In this document: piece after piece, positions 19,525 to 28,424 of the stretch
Layout of the letters: each line of letters opens with the position of its first letter
Position numbering within the stretch: the first letter of the stretch is position 1
Source of the DNA: Aestuariibaculum marinum
Lineage (GTDB): Bacteria; Bacteroidota; Bacteroidia; Flavobacteriales; Flavobacteriaceae
Direction: 5' to 3'
Assembly: GCF_014596975.1 (NCBI RefSeq)
Contig: NZ_JACVXD010000001.1
Coordinates: 616,928 to 680,927 of the forward strand
DNA: 64,000 nt
Program-made: the position numbers and the translations under genes
The notes under the pieces: model-generated
The model's input: the letters and a program-made list of their open reading frames with translations, nothing else
What the model was told of the DNA's origin: nothing
The model's database searches: none

Positions 19525-21630
19525 ATGAATACACTTGAAAAACAATTTAAATACGTAGATTATCTTTGGGATGATAAAAAAGCTGACAGCTTAGGTGACG
19601 ACCAAGTAGCTTTATTTTTATACCGTTCAAATATATTAGGTGCAGACCTAAGAATCACTAACTATGGTGGTGGTAACACAAGTTGTAAAACCATAGAAAA
19701 AGACCCATTAACTAATGAAGAAGTTGAAGTAATGTGGGTTAAAGGTTCTGGAGGAGATATTGGTACCTTAACACGTTCTGGTATTGCTGGATTGTACACC
19801 GAAAGATTACGCGATTTAAAAAATGTATATGGAGGTTTAGAAGATGAAGACCGTATGGTTGGGTTATTTAACCACTGTATTTATGACTTAGACAGTAAAG
19901 CGCCATCAATCGATACCCCTCTTCACGGTTTATTACCTTTTAAACATATCGACCACCTACACCCAGATGCTCTTATCGCGGTTGCTGCTGCGAAAGACAG
20001 TGAAAAAGTAACCAAAGAAATTTGGGGAGACACTATGGGATGGGTACCTTGGCAACGTCCAGGTTTCGATTTAGGTTTACAGTTAGAAAAATGTTTAGCT
20101 GAAAACCCAGGCATTAGAGGTATCGTTTTAGGTAGCCACGGTTTATTTACCTGGGGAGACACCTCTTACGAATGTTATATGAACAGTTTAGAAGTTATTG
20201 AAATGGCTTCTGAATACATCACTAAAAAGATTGAAGAAAAAGGTTCTGTTTTTGGCGGACAAAAAGTAGAAAGTTTACCGCAAGAAGAGCGTCTTGAAAA
20301 AGCTGCGCAGTTAATGCCGTTATTAAGAGGTTTATGTTCTTCTGAAAACAGAATGATTGGCCACTTTGCGGATAGTGATGTGGTAATGGAATACATTAAC
20401 AGTAACGATCTTGAGCGTTTAGCGCCAATGGGAACCTCTTGTCCAGACCACTTCTTACGCACAAAAATTCAACCTTTAGTATTAACGTTAGATCCTAAAG
20501 AAGATTTATCAGATGCTGAAGCTATACTTGCTAAATTAGAGCCTGCTTTCGAACAATACAGACAGGAATACGCAGATTATTACAATACTTGTAAAAGAGA
20601 TAATAGTCCTGCAATGCGTGACCCGAACCCGGTAATTATTATTTACCCTGGAGTTGGTATGTTCAGTTTTGCTAAAAACAAGCAAACCACACGTGTAGCA
20701 AGTGAGTTCTACATCAATGCAATCAACGTAATGCGTGGTGCTGAAGCGATTACTGAATATACATCTTTACCAAGACAAGAAGCATTCGATATCGAGTACT
20801 GGTTATTAGAAGAAGCGAAATTACAACGTATGCCAAAAGAGCAACCATTATCTCGTAAAGTAGCCTTTGTTACTGGCGCAGGTGGTGGAATTGGTAAAGC
20901 AATTGCCGATAAATTAGCTGCTGAAGGTGCTAACGTAGTATTAACCGATATTAACGAAGAAAGCTTAAAAGAAGCTCATGCAACATACAAACGTGATGTG
21001 TCTACATATGCTGTTTGTGATGTAACCGATACCGATTCTATCGCTAAAGCTTACAAAAAAGCATGTTTAGAGTTTGGTGGGGTTGACATCGTCGTTCATA
21101 GCGCTGGTTTAGCAATCTCTAAATCTTTAGAAGATACAACAGACAAAGACTGGAACATTTTACAAAGTATCTTAGTAAAAGGTCAGTTTGACTTAGCAAA
21201 ACAATTCGCAGCCATCGCACGCCAACAAAACTTAGGTGGTGATTATATCGCTATCGCAAGTAAAAATGGTTTAGTTGCAGGACCTAATAACGTAGCTTAC
21301 GGTACTGCTAAAGCGGCGCAACAACATATGGTACGTTTATTAGCCGCTGAGTTAGCTAAAGATAAAGTACGTGTAAACACCGTAAACCCTGATGGTGTTA
21401 TTGTTGGAAGTAAAATCTGGGAAGGTGCTTGGGCCGAAGGTCGTGCAAAAGCAAACGGCATTACCGTAGAAGAACTTCCTGCATTTTATGCGAAAAGAAA
21501 TTTATTAAACGAAATCATTACTCCTGATGATATTGCTAACGGTGTCTTTACTTTCGTGGGCATCTTAGATAAATCAACAGGAAACATTATAAATGTAGAT
21601 GGTGGTATGGCCAATGCATTTGTAAGATAA
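19525..21630 (+). CDS. rhaEW: Bifunctional rhamnulose-1-phosphate aldolase / lactaldehyde dehydrogenase
   Basis: A 701-residue fusion; I use the ATG at 19525 because the upstream TTG (19498) overlaps the -7 box. The N-terminal half (about 1-420) is a class II aldolase with GGGNTSCK, the metal-binding HIDHLHPDA and a GSHGLFTWG segment. The C-terminal half (about 440-701) is a short-chain dehydrogenase with TGAGGGIGKAIADKLA and the active-site YGTAK. This is the RhaEW architecture described for rhamnose catabolism: cleavage of L-rhamnulose-1-phosphate to DHAP and L-lactaldehyde, then oxidation of the latter to L-lactate. It is the first gene of the plus arm. A terminator follows, so part of transcription may stop here. 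Confidence 0.92.
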   Translation: MNTLEKQFKYVDYLWDDKKADSLGDDQVALFLYRSNILGADLRITNYGGGNTSCKTIEKDPLTNEEVEVMWVKGSGGDIGTLTRSGIAGLYTERLRDLKNVYGGLEDEDRMVGLFNHCIYDLDSKAPSIDTPLHGLLPFKHIDHLHPDALIAVAAAKDSEKVTKEIWGDTMGWVPWQRPGFDLGLQLEKCLAENPGIRGIVLGSHGLFTWGDTSYECYMNSLEVIEMASEYITKKIEEKGSVFGGQKVESLPQEERLEKAAQLMPLLRGLCSSENRMIGHFADSDVVMEYINSNDLERLAPMGTSCPDHFLRTKIQPLVLTLDPKEDLSDAEAILAKLEPAFEQYRQEYADYYNTCKRDNSPAMRDPNPVIIIYPGVGMFSFAKNKQTTRVASEFYINAINVMRGAEAITEYTSLPRQEAFDIEYWLLEEAKLQRMPKEQPLSRKVAFVTGAGGGIGKAIADKLAAEGANVVLTDINEESLKEAHATYKRDVSTYAVCDVTDTDSIAKAYKKACLEFGGVDIVVHSAGLAISKSLEDTTDKDWNILQSILVKGQFDLAKQFAAIARQQNLGGDYIAIASKNGLVAGPNNVAYGTAKAAQQHMVRLLAAELAKDKVRVNTVNPDGVIVGSKIWEGAWAEGRAKANGITVEELPAFYAKRNLLNEIITPDDIANGVFTFVGILDKSTGNIINVDGGMANAFVR

Positions 21631-21652
21631 ACGATAGTTAGTTTTAGTTTGT

Positions 21653-21697
21653 AAAAACTTCCATAGCATAGTTAAATATCTATGGGAGTTTTTTTTT
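21653..21697 (+). terminator. Terminator after rhaEW
   Basis: AAAACTTCCATAG pairs with CTATGGGAGTTTT (one G-T pair) around a 14-base loop and is followed by T. It lies inside the rha gene series, so it probably allows partial read-through, or rhaI has its own promoter. Confidence 0.8.
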
Positions 21698-21896
21698 AAT
21701 TTCAGATACGCATTTTCTGTAACTACACAATTAAGAAAATGATTGTATCTTGTAGTAACCAATTACAATTAAAGACATGAAACAAGTATAAATTTTATTA
21801 TATGTAAATTCTTCAACCAGAAATGATAAAATTTATATAAGTTCCTGAATGTATTCAAATTTTTTGAACATTCAGAAAACAAAAAATTTAAAACAG
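21698..21896 (+). other. Structured leader of the rhamnose isomerase gene
   Basis: No gene is seen here. Two strong hairpins lie in series: arms TATAAATTTTAT (21787-21798) and ATAAAATTTATA (21826-21837), then CTGAATG-TA-TTCAAA paired with TTTGAA-CATTCAG (21845-21875), ending 21 bases before the ATG. A promoter-like ATTGTATCTT is at 21742-21751. Confidence 0.5.
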
Positions 21897-23177
21897 ATGA
21901 AAATAGAACAAAACCACATTCAGGATACGAATAAATCTGGTTTACAATCACACAAAGAAAATTTCGATTTCTTAGCAAATAACCTTTCTAAAAAAGGGGC
22001 TAATGTAGAGGCTATTGTAAGTAAATTAAAAGACTTTCAAGTAGCAATACCAAGCTGGGCTTTAGGTGCTGGAGGAACACGTTTCGGACGTTTTTCTTTC
22101 TACGGAGAGCCTTCAAGTTTAGAACAAAAAATTCAGGATATCGGGTTAATCCACTCATTAACACAAACGGCAGGAGCGGTGTCATTACACATTCCTTGGG
22201 ACATCCCACAAGATTACGCTGCAGTTAAAGATTTAGCAAACGGATTAAACATTAAGTTTGATGCGGTTAACTCGAATACCTTTCAAGATCAAAAAGATGC
22301 TAAAGAAACTTACAAATACGGTTCTTTAAGCAACACAAGCGAGGCGGTAAGACAACAGGCTATTCAACATAACTTAGATGTTATCAATATTGGTAACAAA
22401 TTAGGTTCTAAAAGTTTAACCGTTTGGTTAGCCGATGGTTCTTGTTTCCCTGGGCAAACTAATTTTCAAACAGCATTACAACATACTGAAAACAGTTTAA
22501 AAGACATTTACAAAGGTCTTCCTGACGATTGGAGTATGTTAATTGAATACAAACCTTATGAGCCTAACTTCTACAGTACGGTTATTCAGGATTGGGGAAC
22601 ATCGTTCATGTTGGCCAATGCTTGTGGAGAAAAAGCGTACTCGTTAGTAGATTTAGGTCACCATTTACCAAACAGTAATATTGAGCAGATTGTTTCTGTG
22701 TTAATGTTAAAAGGTAAATTAGGAGGATTCCACTTTAACGATAGTAAATACGGTGACGACGATTTAACCGTTGGAAGTATCAAGCCTTATGCCTTATTCT
22801 TAATTTTTAACGAATTAGTTTACGGTATGCAAAACAATCCGCAAAACCCGGATTTAGCATGGATGATTGACGCGAGCCATAACGTAAAAGATCCTTTAGA
22901 AGATTTAATTCAATCTTTAGAAGCTATTCAAGAAGCTTACGCTAAGGCCTTATTAGTTGATCAAGCTGAATTAAAAGCAGCACAATTAAATAACGACGTT
23001 GTGAAGTGTCAGGAAATTTTACAAGACGCTTACAGAACCGACGTTCGTCCGCTTTTAGCAGAAGCTAGACGTTTAGCTGGTGGTGCTTTAAGTCCGATTA
23101 ACGCATACCGCGCATTAGGCGTTAGAGACACCTTAATTGAAGAAAGAGGAAAACACACCGTAGCAACTGGATTATAA
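21897..23177 (+). CDS. rhaI: L-rhamnose isomerase of the RhaI type (sugar isomerase)
   Basis: A 426-residue TIM-barrel isomerase. The start at 21897 (MKIEQNHIQDTNKSGL) is chosen; an upstream ATG at 21849 lies within the leader hairpin. The segment FQVAIPSWALGAGGTRFGRF, the likely metal-site stretches (MLIEYKPYEPNFYSTV, VDLGHHLPN, FHFNDSKYGDDDL, MIDASHNVKDPL) and the C-terminal PLLAEARRLAGGALSPINAYR fit the RhaI subgroup related to the Pseudomonas stutzeri isomerase, not E. coli RhaA. It should interconvert L-rhamnose and L-rhamnulose. It is followed 3 bases later by the kinase. Confidence 0.9.
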   Translation: MKIEQNHIQDTNKSGLQSHKENFDFLANNLSKKGANVEAIVSKLKDFQVAIPSWALGAGGTRFGRFSFYGEPSSLEQKIQDIGLIHSLTQTAGAVSLHIPWDIPQDYAAVKDLANGLNIKFDAVNSNTFQDQKDAKETYKYGSLSNTSEAVRQQAIQHNLDVINIGNKLGSKSLTVWLADGSCFPGQTNFQTALQHTENSLKDIYKGLPDDWSMLIEYKPYEPNFYSTVIQDWGTSFMLANACGEKAYSLVDLGHHLPNSNIEQIVSVLMLKGKLGGFHFNDSKYGDDDLTVGSIKPYALFLIFNELVYGMQNNPQNPDLAWMIDASHNVKDPLEDLIQSLEAIQEAYAKALLVDQAELKAAQLNNDVVKCQEILQDAYRTDVRPLLAEARRLAGGALSPINAYRALGVRDTLIEERGKHTVATGL

Positions 23178-23180
23178 GAA

Positions 23181-24551
23181 ATGATAGATGTAACTGCTGT
23201 ATTTGATATAGGAAAAACCAATAAAAAATTCTTCCTATTCGATAAAGACTACAAAGAAGTTTATAAAGAGTATACAAGTTTCGAGGAAATTGAAGATGAA
23301 GATGGTCATCCTACCGAAAATTTAGAAGCGCTTCAAACATGGCTAAAAAGTGTGTTTCAAAACATTCTTGATGCTCAGGAGTTTAATGTTAAAGCGATTA
23401 ACTTTTCGACTTATGGAGCAAGTTTTGTACATATCGATGAAAACGGCGAGGTACTAACGCCGCTTTACAACTACACAAAACCTTTAAACCAAGAGATTGT
23501 TAATTCATTTTTGGACAAATACGGCCCTAAAGAGGAGTTTTTAAAAACTACCGGGTGTTTCGATTTAAGCTTATTAAATTCAGGTTTACAATTGTACTGG
23601 TTAAAGTACAGTAAACCTGAAATTTTCAAAAAAATTAAATACTCGTTACATTTACCACAATACCTTAGCTATGTGTTTACCGGAATTCCATTAAGCGAAT
23701 ACACCAGTATTGGTTGTCATACCGCATTATGGGATTACACAAAAAAAGATTACCACGAGTGGGTATATAAAGAAGAATTACATCATATTCTTCCAACAAT
23801 TGTTTCTACCGAAACAAGCATTAATATGAACTATAATGGCCGACGTATTAAAATTGGCGTTGGTATTCACGATAGTTCATCAGCTCTTTTACCTTACGTA
23901 CGAAGCATTAAAAAGAAATTTGTTTTAGTGTCTACAGGTACTTGGAGCATTACCTTAAATCCGTTTGCAGACCATCCAATTATTGAAGATACACATGATA
24001 AAGATTCTATCAATTACATGCGTATTAACGGAAAACCTGTAAAAGCAACGCGTTTATTTTTAGGTAACGAATATAAAATTCAAGTGAGTAAACTCCATAA
24101 GCATTACAACGTTCCTGAAGACACCCATCGTCATATTAAATTCAATTACGAGATCTACACTGAAATCGCAAATGACTTTGAGCATATGTTTAAATGGGAA
24201 AGTCTGTCTTCAAAGCATATGCCTGCCGAAACAAAACTTCCATACAGCGAATTTGAAGAAGCATACCATCAACTGATGATGGAATTAGTAGAACTTCAAA
24301 TAAAGAGCATAAAAGATGTTATTGGCGAAGAGCATATCAAACGTTTATATGTAGACGGTGGTTTTAGCGACAACGATTTATTCATAAAACTGTTATCGCA
24401 TAACTTCAGAAATATGAAATTAAGAACCACCGATTCATCATTAGGATCGGCTTTAGGGGCTGCTATTTCAATTTCAGATAGCAAACTGAATTCTAAATTC
24501 CTGAAAAAGAACTACTCGTTAAAAAAACACGTACCGTTTATCATCAGTTAA
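23181..24551 (+). CDS. rhaB: FGGY-family sugar kinase, probable L-rhamnulokinase
   Basis: A 456-residue kinase with the two-domain FGGY/actin-like fold. Visible parts are the N-terminal phosphate loop VFDIGKTNKKFFLFD, the substrate region TYGASFVHID, the catalytic-Asp stretch IGVGIHDSSSALLPY, the STGTWSI segment and VDGGFSDNDLF near the C-terminus. It would phosphorylate L-rhamnulose with ATP to the 1-phosphate used by RhaEW. L-fuculokinase is the alternative, but placement between rhaI and an aldolase supports rhamnulokinase. The gap to rhaI is only 3 bases. Confidence 0.87.
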   Translation: MIDVTAVFDIGKTNKKFFLFDKDYKEVYKEYTSFEEIEDEDGHPTENLEALQTWLKSVFQNILDAQEFNVKAINFSTYGASFVHIDENGEVLTPLYNYTKPLNQEIVNSFLDKYGPKEEFLKTTGCFDLSLLNSGLQLYWLKYSKPEIFKKIKYSLHLPQYLSYVFTGIPLSEYTSIGCHTALWDYTKKDYHEWVYKEELHHILPTIVSTETSINMNYNGRRIKIGVGIHDSSSALLPYVRSIKKKFVLVSTGTWSITLNPFADHPIIEDTHDKDSINYMRINGKPVKATRLFLGNEYKIQVSKLHKHYNVPEDTHRHIKFNYEIYTEIANDFEHMFKWESLSSKHMPAETKLPYSEFEEAYHQLMMELVELQIKSIKDVIGEEHIKRLYVDGGFSDNDLFIKLLSHNFRNMKLRTTDSSLGSALGAAISISDSKLNSKFLKKNYSLKKHVPFIIS

Positions 24552-24607
24552 CCTAAACTTATAGCTTGTTATGTTTTAATATTTGCCTAACATTAAATTA
24601 AATCTAT

Positions 24608-25897
24608 ATGGCCTCAAAATTAAATTTGGAGCACCCCAGAGATCAGATTACTAAAATTATTAGTAGAATCTACAAAAGGGGCATGACGACCACCTCGGGT
24701 GGTAATATTTCTATCATCGATGACAACGGTGATATTTGGGTAACACCTTCAGCAATCGATAAAGGATCGTTGAAGTCATCCGATATTATTTGCGTCAGGA
24801 AGGATGGTACCGTGGTTGGTAAACACAAACCATCGTCGGAGTTTCCTTTTCATAAAGCCATATATGATATTAGGCCGGATATTAAATCAGTAATACACGC
24901 ACATCCGCCAGCATTGGTGTCTTTCAGTATTGTTCGTCAGATACCAAATACCAATATTATTTCTCAGGCTAAGCATGTTTGCGGACCTATTGGTTATGCG
25001 CCTTACGAATTGCCTGGAAGTCATAAGTTAGGAGATGTTATTGCTGAAGAATTTAAAAAAGGCTTTAAAGCGGTTATCATGGAAAACCATGGAACCGTTT
25101 TAGGTGGTAGTGATTTAAATGATGCTTTCGAGCGATTTGAAGCTTTAGAGCTTTGTGCACGCACTATTCTTTATGGTTCTCAAATAGGAACACCTAATTA
25201 TTTAACCGACAATCAAATAGAACAGTTTGAATCACAAACCCAATCGACACTTCCTGAAATGGCTACAACCGAGTATCCATCGGATGAAGTTGAAAAACGT
25301 TTGGAGATTTGTAACATCGTGAAGCGTTCCTGTGAACAAGGCTTAATGATAAGCTCTTACGGAACCGTTTCTATGCGCTGGAAAGGTGATGATTTCTTAA
25401 TTACCCCTACTCACGTAAATCGTTGGGACATGGCTATTGAAGATATCGTTCAAATTAAAGACGGACAAAGAGAAGCTGGTAAAAACCCAAGTAGAGCCAC
25501 CTGGATTCATCAGGAGATTTACAAACGTAATCCGAAGGTCAATTCAATCATCATGACGCAATCGCCATACTTAATGGCGTTCTCGGTAACAAAATCGTAT
25601 TTAAACGTGCGTACCATTCCAGAAAGCTGGATCTTTTTACAAGATATTCCAATGGTAGAATATGGAACACATTTTAAAGCTAATAACAATTCGCAAATTA
25701 TTGACGACTGTACAACGGCTTTAATTATTGAAAACGATTCTGTTATTGTTACTGGTGATAAATTATTACAAACCTTCGACTACCTTGAAGTAGCAGAATT
25801 TAGTGCAAAATCTATTGTTTTAGGAAATTCATTAGGTAATATGGTGCCTATTAACGACGATCAGGTAGAAGAATTAAGACAGAAATTTTTAACATAA
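24608..25897 (+). CDS. Tandem class II aldolase-like protein with an inactive second half
   Basis: A 429-residue protein with two class II aldolase/adducin domains. The first (about 8-205) keeps every hallmark: SGGN (30-33), PSSE (75-78), the zinc pair H97/H99 in HAHPP and H161 in NHGT. The second (about 228-425) keeps the fold but has YGT, PSRA, TQSP and END at the same places, so the zinc site and acid residue are gone. It may cleave a deoxysugar-1-phosphate, act on a second sugar such as L-fuculose-1-phosphate, or assist RhaEW. The second half is probably structural or binds ligand. It sits 56 bases after the kinase and 24 before a permease. Confidence 0.85.
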   Translation: MASKLNLEHPRDQITKIISRIYKRGMTTTSGGNISIIDDNGDIWVTPSAIDKGSLKSSDIICVRKDGTVVGKHKPSSEFPFHKAIYDIRPDIKSVIHAHPPALVSFSIVRQIPNTNIISQAKHVCGPIGYAPYELPGSHKLGDVIAEEFKKGFKAVIMENHGTVLGGSDLNDAFERFEALELCARTILYGSQIGTPNYLTDNQIEQFESQTQSTLPEMATTEYPSDEVEKRLEICNIVKRSCEQGLMISSYGTVSMRWKGDDFLITPTHVNRWDMAIEDIVQIKDGQREAGKNPSRATWIHQEIYKRNPKVNSIIMTQSPYLMAFSVTKSYLNVRTIPESWIFLQDIPMVEYGTHFKANNNSQIIDDCTTALIIENDSVIVTGDKLLQTFDYLEVAEFSAKSIVLGNSLGNMVPINDDQVEELRQKFLT

Positions 25898-25921
25898 AAC
25901 TAATACTAAACTAGATTATAT

Positions 25922-27331
25922 ATGACACAATATCATCAAGAAGAAGATATGATAGAGGACATTGCTGGAGGTGAGTTTGAAAGAACGCCTGTCCCGCAAT
26001 CTAAATTAAAAGGCTGGAAAAGCTTTTTAGGTATGTATGCCGGTGAGCATGCCGCAGGTACCGAATTCGTGATCGGGCCTTTATTTTTAACGGCCGGAGT
26101 TAGTGCTTTCGATCTAATTATAGGCTTACTTTTAGGAAACCTGTTAGCTGTTTTAAGCTGGCGTTTTCTTACCGCCGAAGTTGCGGTTAAAAACCGTTTG
26201 ACTTTATACTTTCAATTAGAAAAAATCAGCGGTAAAAATCTGGTTACCATTTACAATTTAGCTAACGGTATTTTGTTCTGTTTTCTGGCAGGTTCCATGA
26301 TAACCGTTTCTGCTACTGCTGTAGGTATCCCTTTTGATATGCCTATGCCTAAACTAACCGATACCATGCCTAATGGCGTAACATGGATTGTAATTGTATT
26401 AGCCATTGGAGCTGTGATTTCTATTATTGCAGCGCGTGGTTACGACACGGTTTCGAAAGCAGCAAACTATATGTCTCCTATTATTGTCTTGGCTTTTGTG
26501 GCTTGTGGTATTGTGGCTTTAAATCAGTTAGGTGTTGGTAGCTTTTCAGAATTCTGGGACATCTGGGGAGAAGGTTCAGACCCATTCCCAGGACAGATAA
26601 AATACACATTCTGGCATGTGGTTATCTGGTCTTGGTTTGCAAATGCAGCAATGCATATTGGTATGTCTGATTTATCAGTATTCCGTTTTGCTAAAAAGGC
26701 AAGTTCAGGATGGACAACTGCGGCTGGTATGTATGTAGGCCACTATATGGCGTGGATTGCAGCTTGTTTATTATATGCAGTGTATTTACAATCTCCAGAA
26801 GCACAAGCCTTATTAAGTACCGGACAAGCCCCATCGGTAGCTCCAGGTCCTTTAGCTTATAATGCTATTGGAGTTTTCGGTATTATTGCTGTGATTTTAG
26901 CGGGATGGACGACAGCTAACCCAACTATTTACAGAGCTGGTTTAGCGTTTCAGGCTATTATCCCTAAAGTTTCAACATTCTGGGTAACTATTATTGCAGG
27001 TACTGTAGCAACGTTGGCGGGGTTATTCCCTGCATTCGCTATGAAATTATTAGATTTCGTTGCGTTCTACGGATTCATTTTGGCACCTATTGGAGCAGTT
27101 ATTGTATTCGAACATTTCTTTGCTAAAAAATACGGCATCATTAAAAACTATGCCGAGCATGCAGGAATTAAGTTTAATAAATCGGTACTGTTTGCATGGG
27201 CCATAAGTTTCGGACTATTCTACTTTATCTCCATTCAATTCGATGTCTTTTTATCGTTTGTAACCTTACCAACCTGGTTAATGTGTGGTGTATTATTCTT
27301 GGTATTTAGCAAGATGTTTCAAAAGCAATAA
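25922..27331 (+). CDS. NCS1-like (purine/cytosine permease type) membrane transporter
   Basis: A 469-residue permease with about twelve hydrophobic spans. The N-terminal GWKSFLGMYAGEHAAGTEFVIGPLF, a conserved ISIIAARGYDTVSKAANYMSPI region, and DLSVFRFAKKASSGWTTAAGMYVGHYMAW resemble the nucleobase:cation symporter-1 group more than known rhamnose carriers (RhaT, RhaY, ABC). Its place as last gene of the rhamnose series, ending in a strong terminator, suggests it carries rhamnose or a related sugar; that is inference. An unrelated nucleobase or amine substrate cannot be excluded. Confidence 0.75.
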   Translation: MTQYHQEEDMIEDIAGGEFERTPVPQSKLKGWKSFLGMYAGEHAAGTEFVIGPLFLTAGVSAFDLIIGLLLGNLLAVLSWRFLTAEVAVKNRLTLYFQLEKISGKNLVTIYNLANGILFCFLAGSMITVSATAVGIPFDMPMPKLTDTMPNGVTWIVIVLAIGAVISIIAARGYDTVSKAANYMSPIIVLAFVACGIVALNQLGVGSFSEFWDIWGEGSDPFPGQIKYTFWHVVIWSWFANAAMHIGMSDLSVFRFAKKASSGWTTAAGMYVGHYMAWIAACLLYAVYLQSPEAQALLSTGQAPSVAPGPLAYNAIGVFGIIAVILAGWTTANPTIYRAGLAFQAIIPKVSTFWVTIIAGTVATLAGLFPAFAMKLLDFVAFYGFILAPIGAVIVFEHFFAKKYGIIKNYAEHAGIKFNKSVLFAWAISFGLFYFISIQFDVFLSFVTLPTWLMCGVLFLVFSKMFQKQ

Positions 27332-27353
27332 AACAGTAATTCTATTATAATCT

Positions 27354-27388
27354 AAAAGCCCGTAAAACTCATTTACGGGCTTTTTTTT
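27354..27388 (+). terminator. Terminator of the rha operon
   Basis: AAAAGCCCGTAAA pairs with TTTACGGGCTTTT around a 5-base loop, followed by T. Confidence 0.93.
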
Positions 27389-27433
27389 GCTAGTTTTCAA
27401 TAAGTACTGAATAGTTTAAAAAATCAAATTAAA

Positions 27434-27458
27434 ATTAAACGTAATAAATACGTTTAAT
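27434..27458. promoter_or_regulatory. Inverted repeat upstream of the gal operon, candidate operator
   Basis: ATTAAACGTA and TACGTTTAAT are perfect complements separated by 5 bases. The site ends 27 bases upstream of the -7 box at 27486-27493, a suitable position for a regulator of galM-galK-galT. Confidence 0.55.
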
Positions 27459-27485
27459 TCTATATAAAAATACATTTTTAGTTAG

Positions 27486-27493
27486 TATATTTG
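27486..27493 (+). promoter_or_regulatory. -7 box of the gal operon
   Basis: TATATTTG matches TAnnTTTG, with the expected start near 27500 and translation from a TTG at 27522. Confidence 0.6.
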
Positions 27494-27521
27494 TAACTCT
27501 TAATCTGATAATTAATCAAAA

Positions 27522-28418
27522 TTGTACAACATAAATCTTAAAACGGATAATTCTAAGGGTTTAGAATATATTGAAATTGAGAATGCTTCAATTCTAACCT
27601 CCGCAAAAATCTATACAAGTCTTGGTGGCAGCTTACAAGAATTAACCCTAAATGGAAAACCATTAATAACCTCATTAGACCCTCTGCCCTATTCCGATAC
27701 TTACGCATCATCTATTTTATTTCCTTTTGCAAACAGAATAGATAACGGGAGCTATACTTTTGAAGACAAAAATTTCGAATTCCCAATAAACGAAATAGGC
27801 AACAATAATGCGCTGCACGGTTTAGTATTCAATAAAACTTTTAAAGTGGTTGACCAATTTACTGATGATAATCAAGCTTCAGTAACATTGGAATACGTAG
27901 AGAAAAACGAATCTAAAGGTTTCCCATACACCTTTGCCATTCAGTTAGAATATATTTTAACTGAAACTTCACTAGACTTAAATGTGACAATAAAAAATAC
28001 CGATAACAAAACGTTTCCTTTTACCTTAGGATGGCATCCGTATTTTGAATCAGCGAACCTTTTCGATAGCACATTAAGTTTTAGTAGTGACAAACAATTA
28101 GTTTTAAATGACCGTTGCATTACCACAGGAACAACAGACGTTTCAGGTACCAATCATTTTGAAATTAAAGATAAATATCTTGACGATTGCTTCCTGTTAA
28201 ACCATAACGATATTACATTCAATACCCCAGAATATAGCTTTGTAATGAGTAGTTCTTCGAAAGAAAGCTTTTTACAAATCTATACGCCACCAAAAAAGAC
28301 ACACGTGGCCATTGAACCAACCACAGGTGTTTCTAACAGTTTTAACAATAACATGGGCTTACAAACCTTAAAACCAAACGAAACCTACCAACTAAACTGG
28401 AATATTAAACTACAATAG
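27522..28418 (+). CDS. galM: Aldose 1-epimerase (galactose mutarotase)
   Basis: A 298-residue mutarotase that interconverts alpha- and beta-galactose before phosphorylation. NALHG and LGWHPYF hold the catalytic histidines, and IEPTTGVSNSF near the C-terminus holds the catalytic Glu. The start is TTG at 27522 (MYNINLKT); no in-frame ATG lies early enough to preserve the N-terminal strands. It lies 6 bases before galK and forms a galM-galK-galT operon. It is somewhat shorter than E. coli GalM, as is usual for this subgroup. Confidence 0.88.
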   Translation: MYNINLKTDNSKGLEYIEIENASILTSAKIYTSLGGSLQELTLNGKPLITSLDPLPYSDTYASSILFPFANRIDNGSYTFEDKNFEFPINEIGNNNALHGLVFNKTFKVVDQFTDDNQASVTLEYVEKNESKGFPYTFAIQLEYILTETSLDLNVTIKNTDNKTFPFTLGWHPYFESANLFDSTLSFSSDKQLVLNDRCITTGTTDVSGTNHFEIKDKYLDDCFLLNHNDITFNTPEYSFVMSSSSKESFLQIYTPPKKTHVAIEPTTGVSNSFNNNMGLQTLKPNETYQLNWNIKLQ

Positions 28419-28424
28419 TTAATT

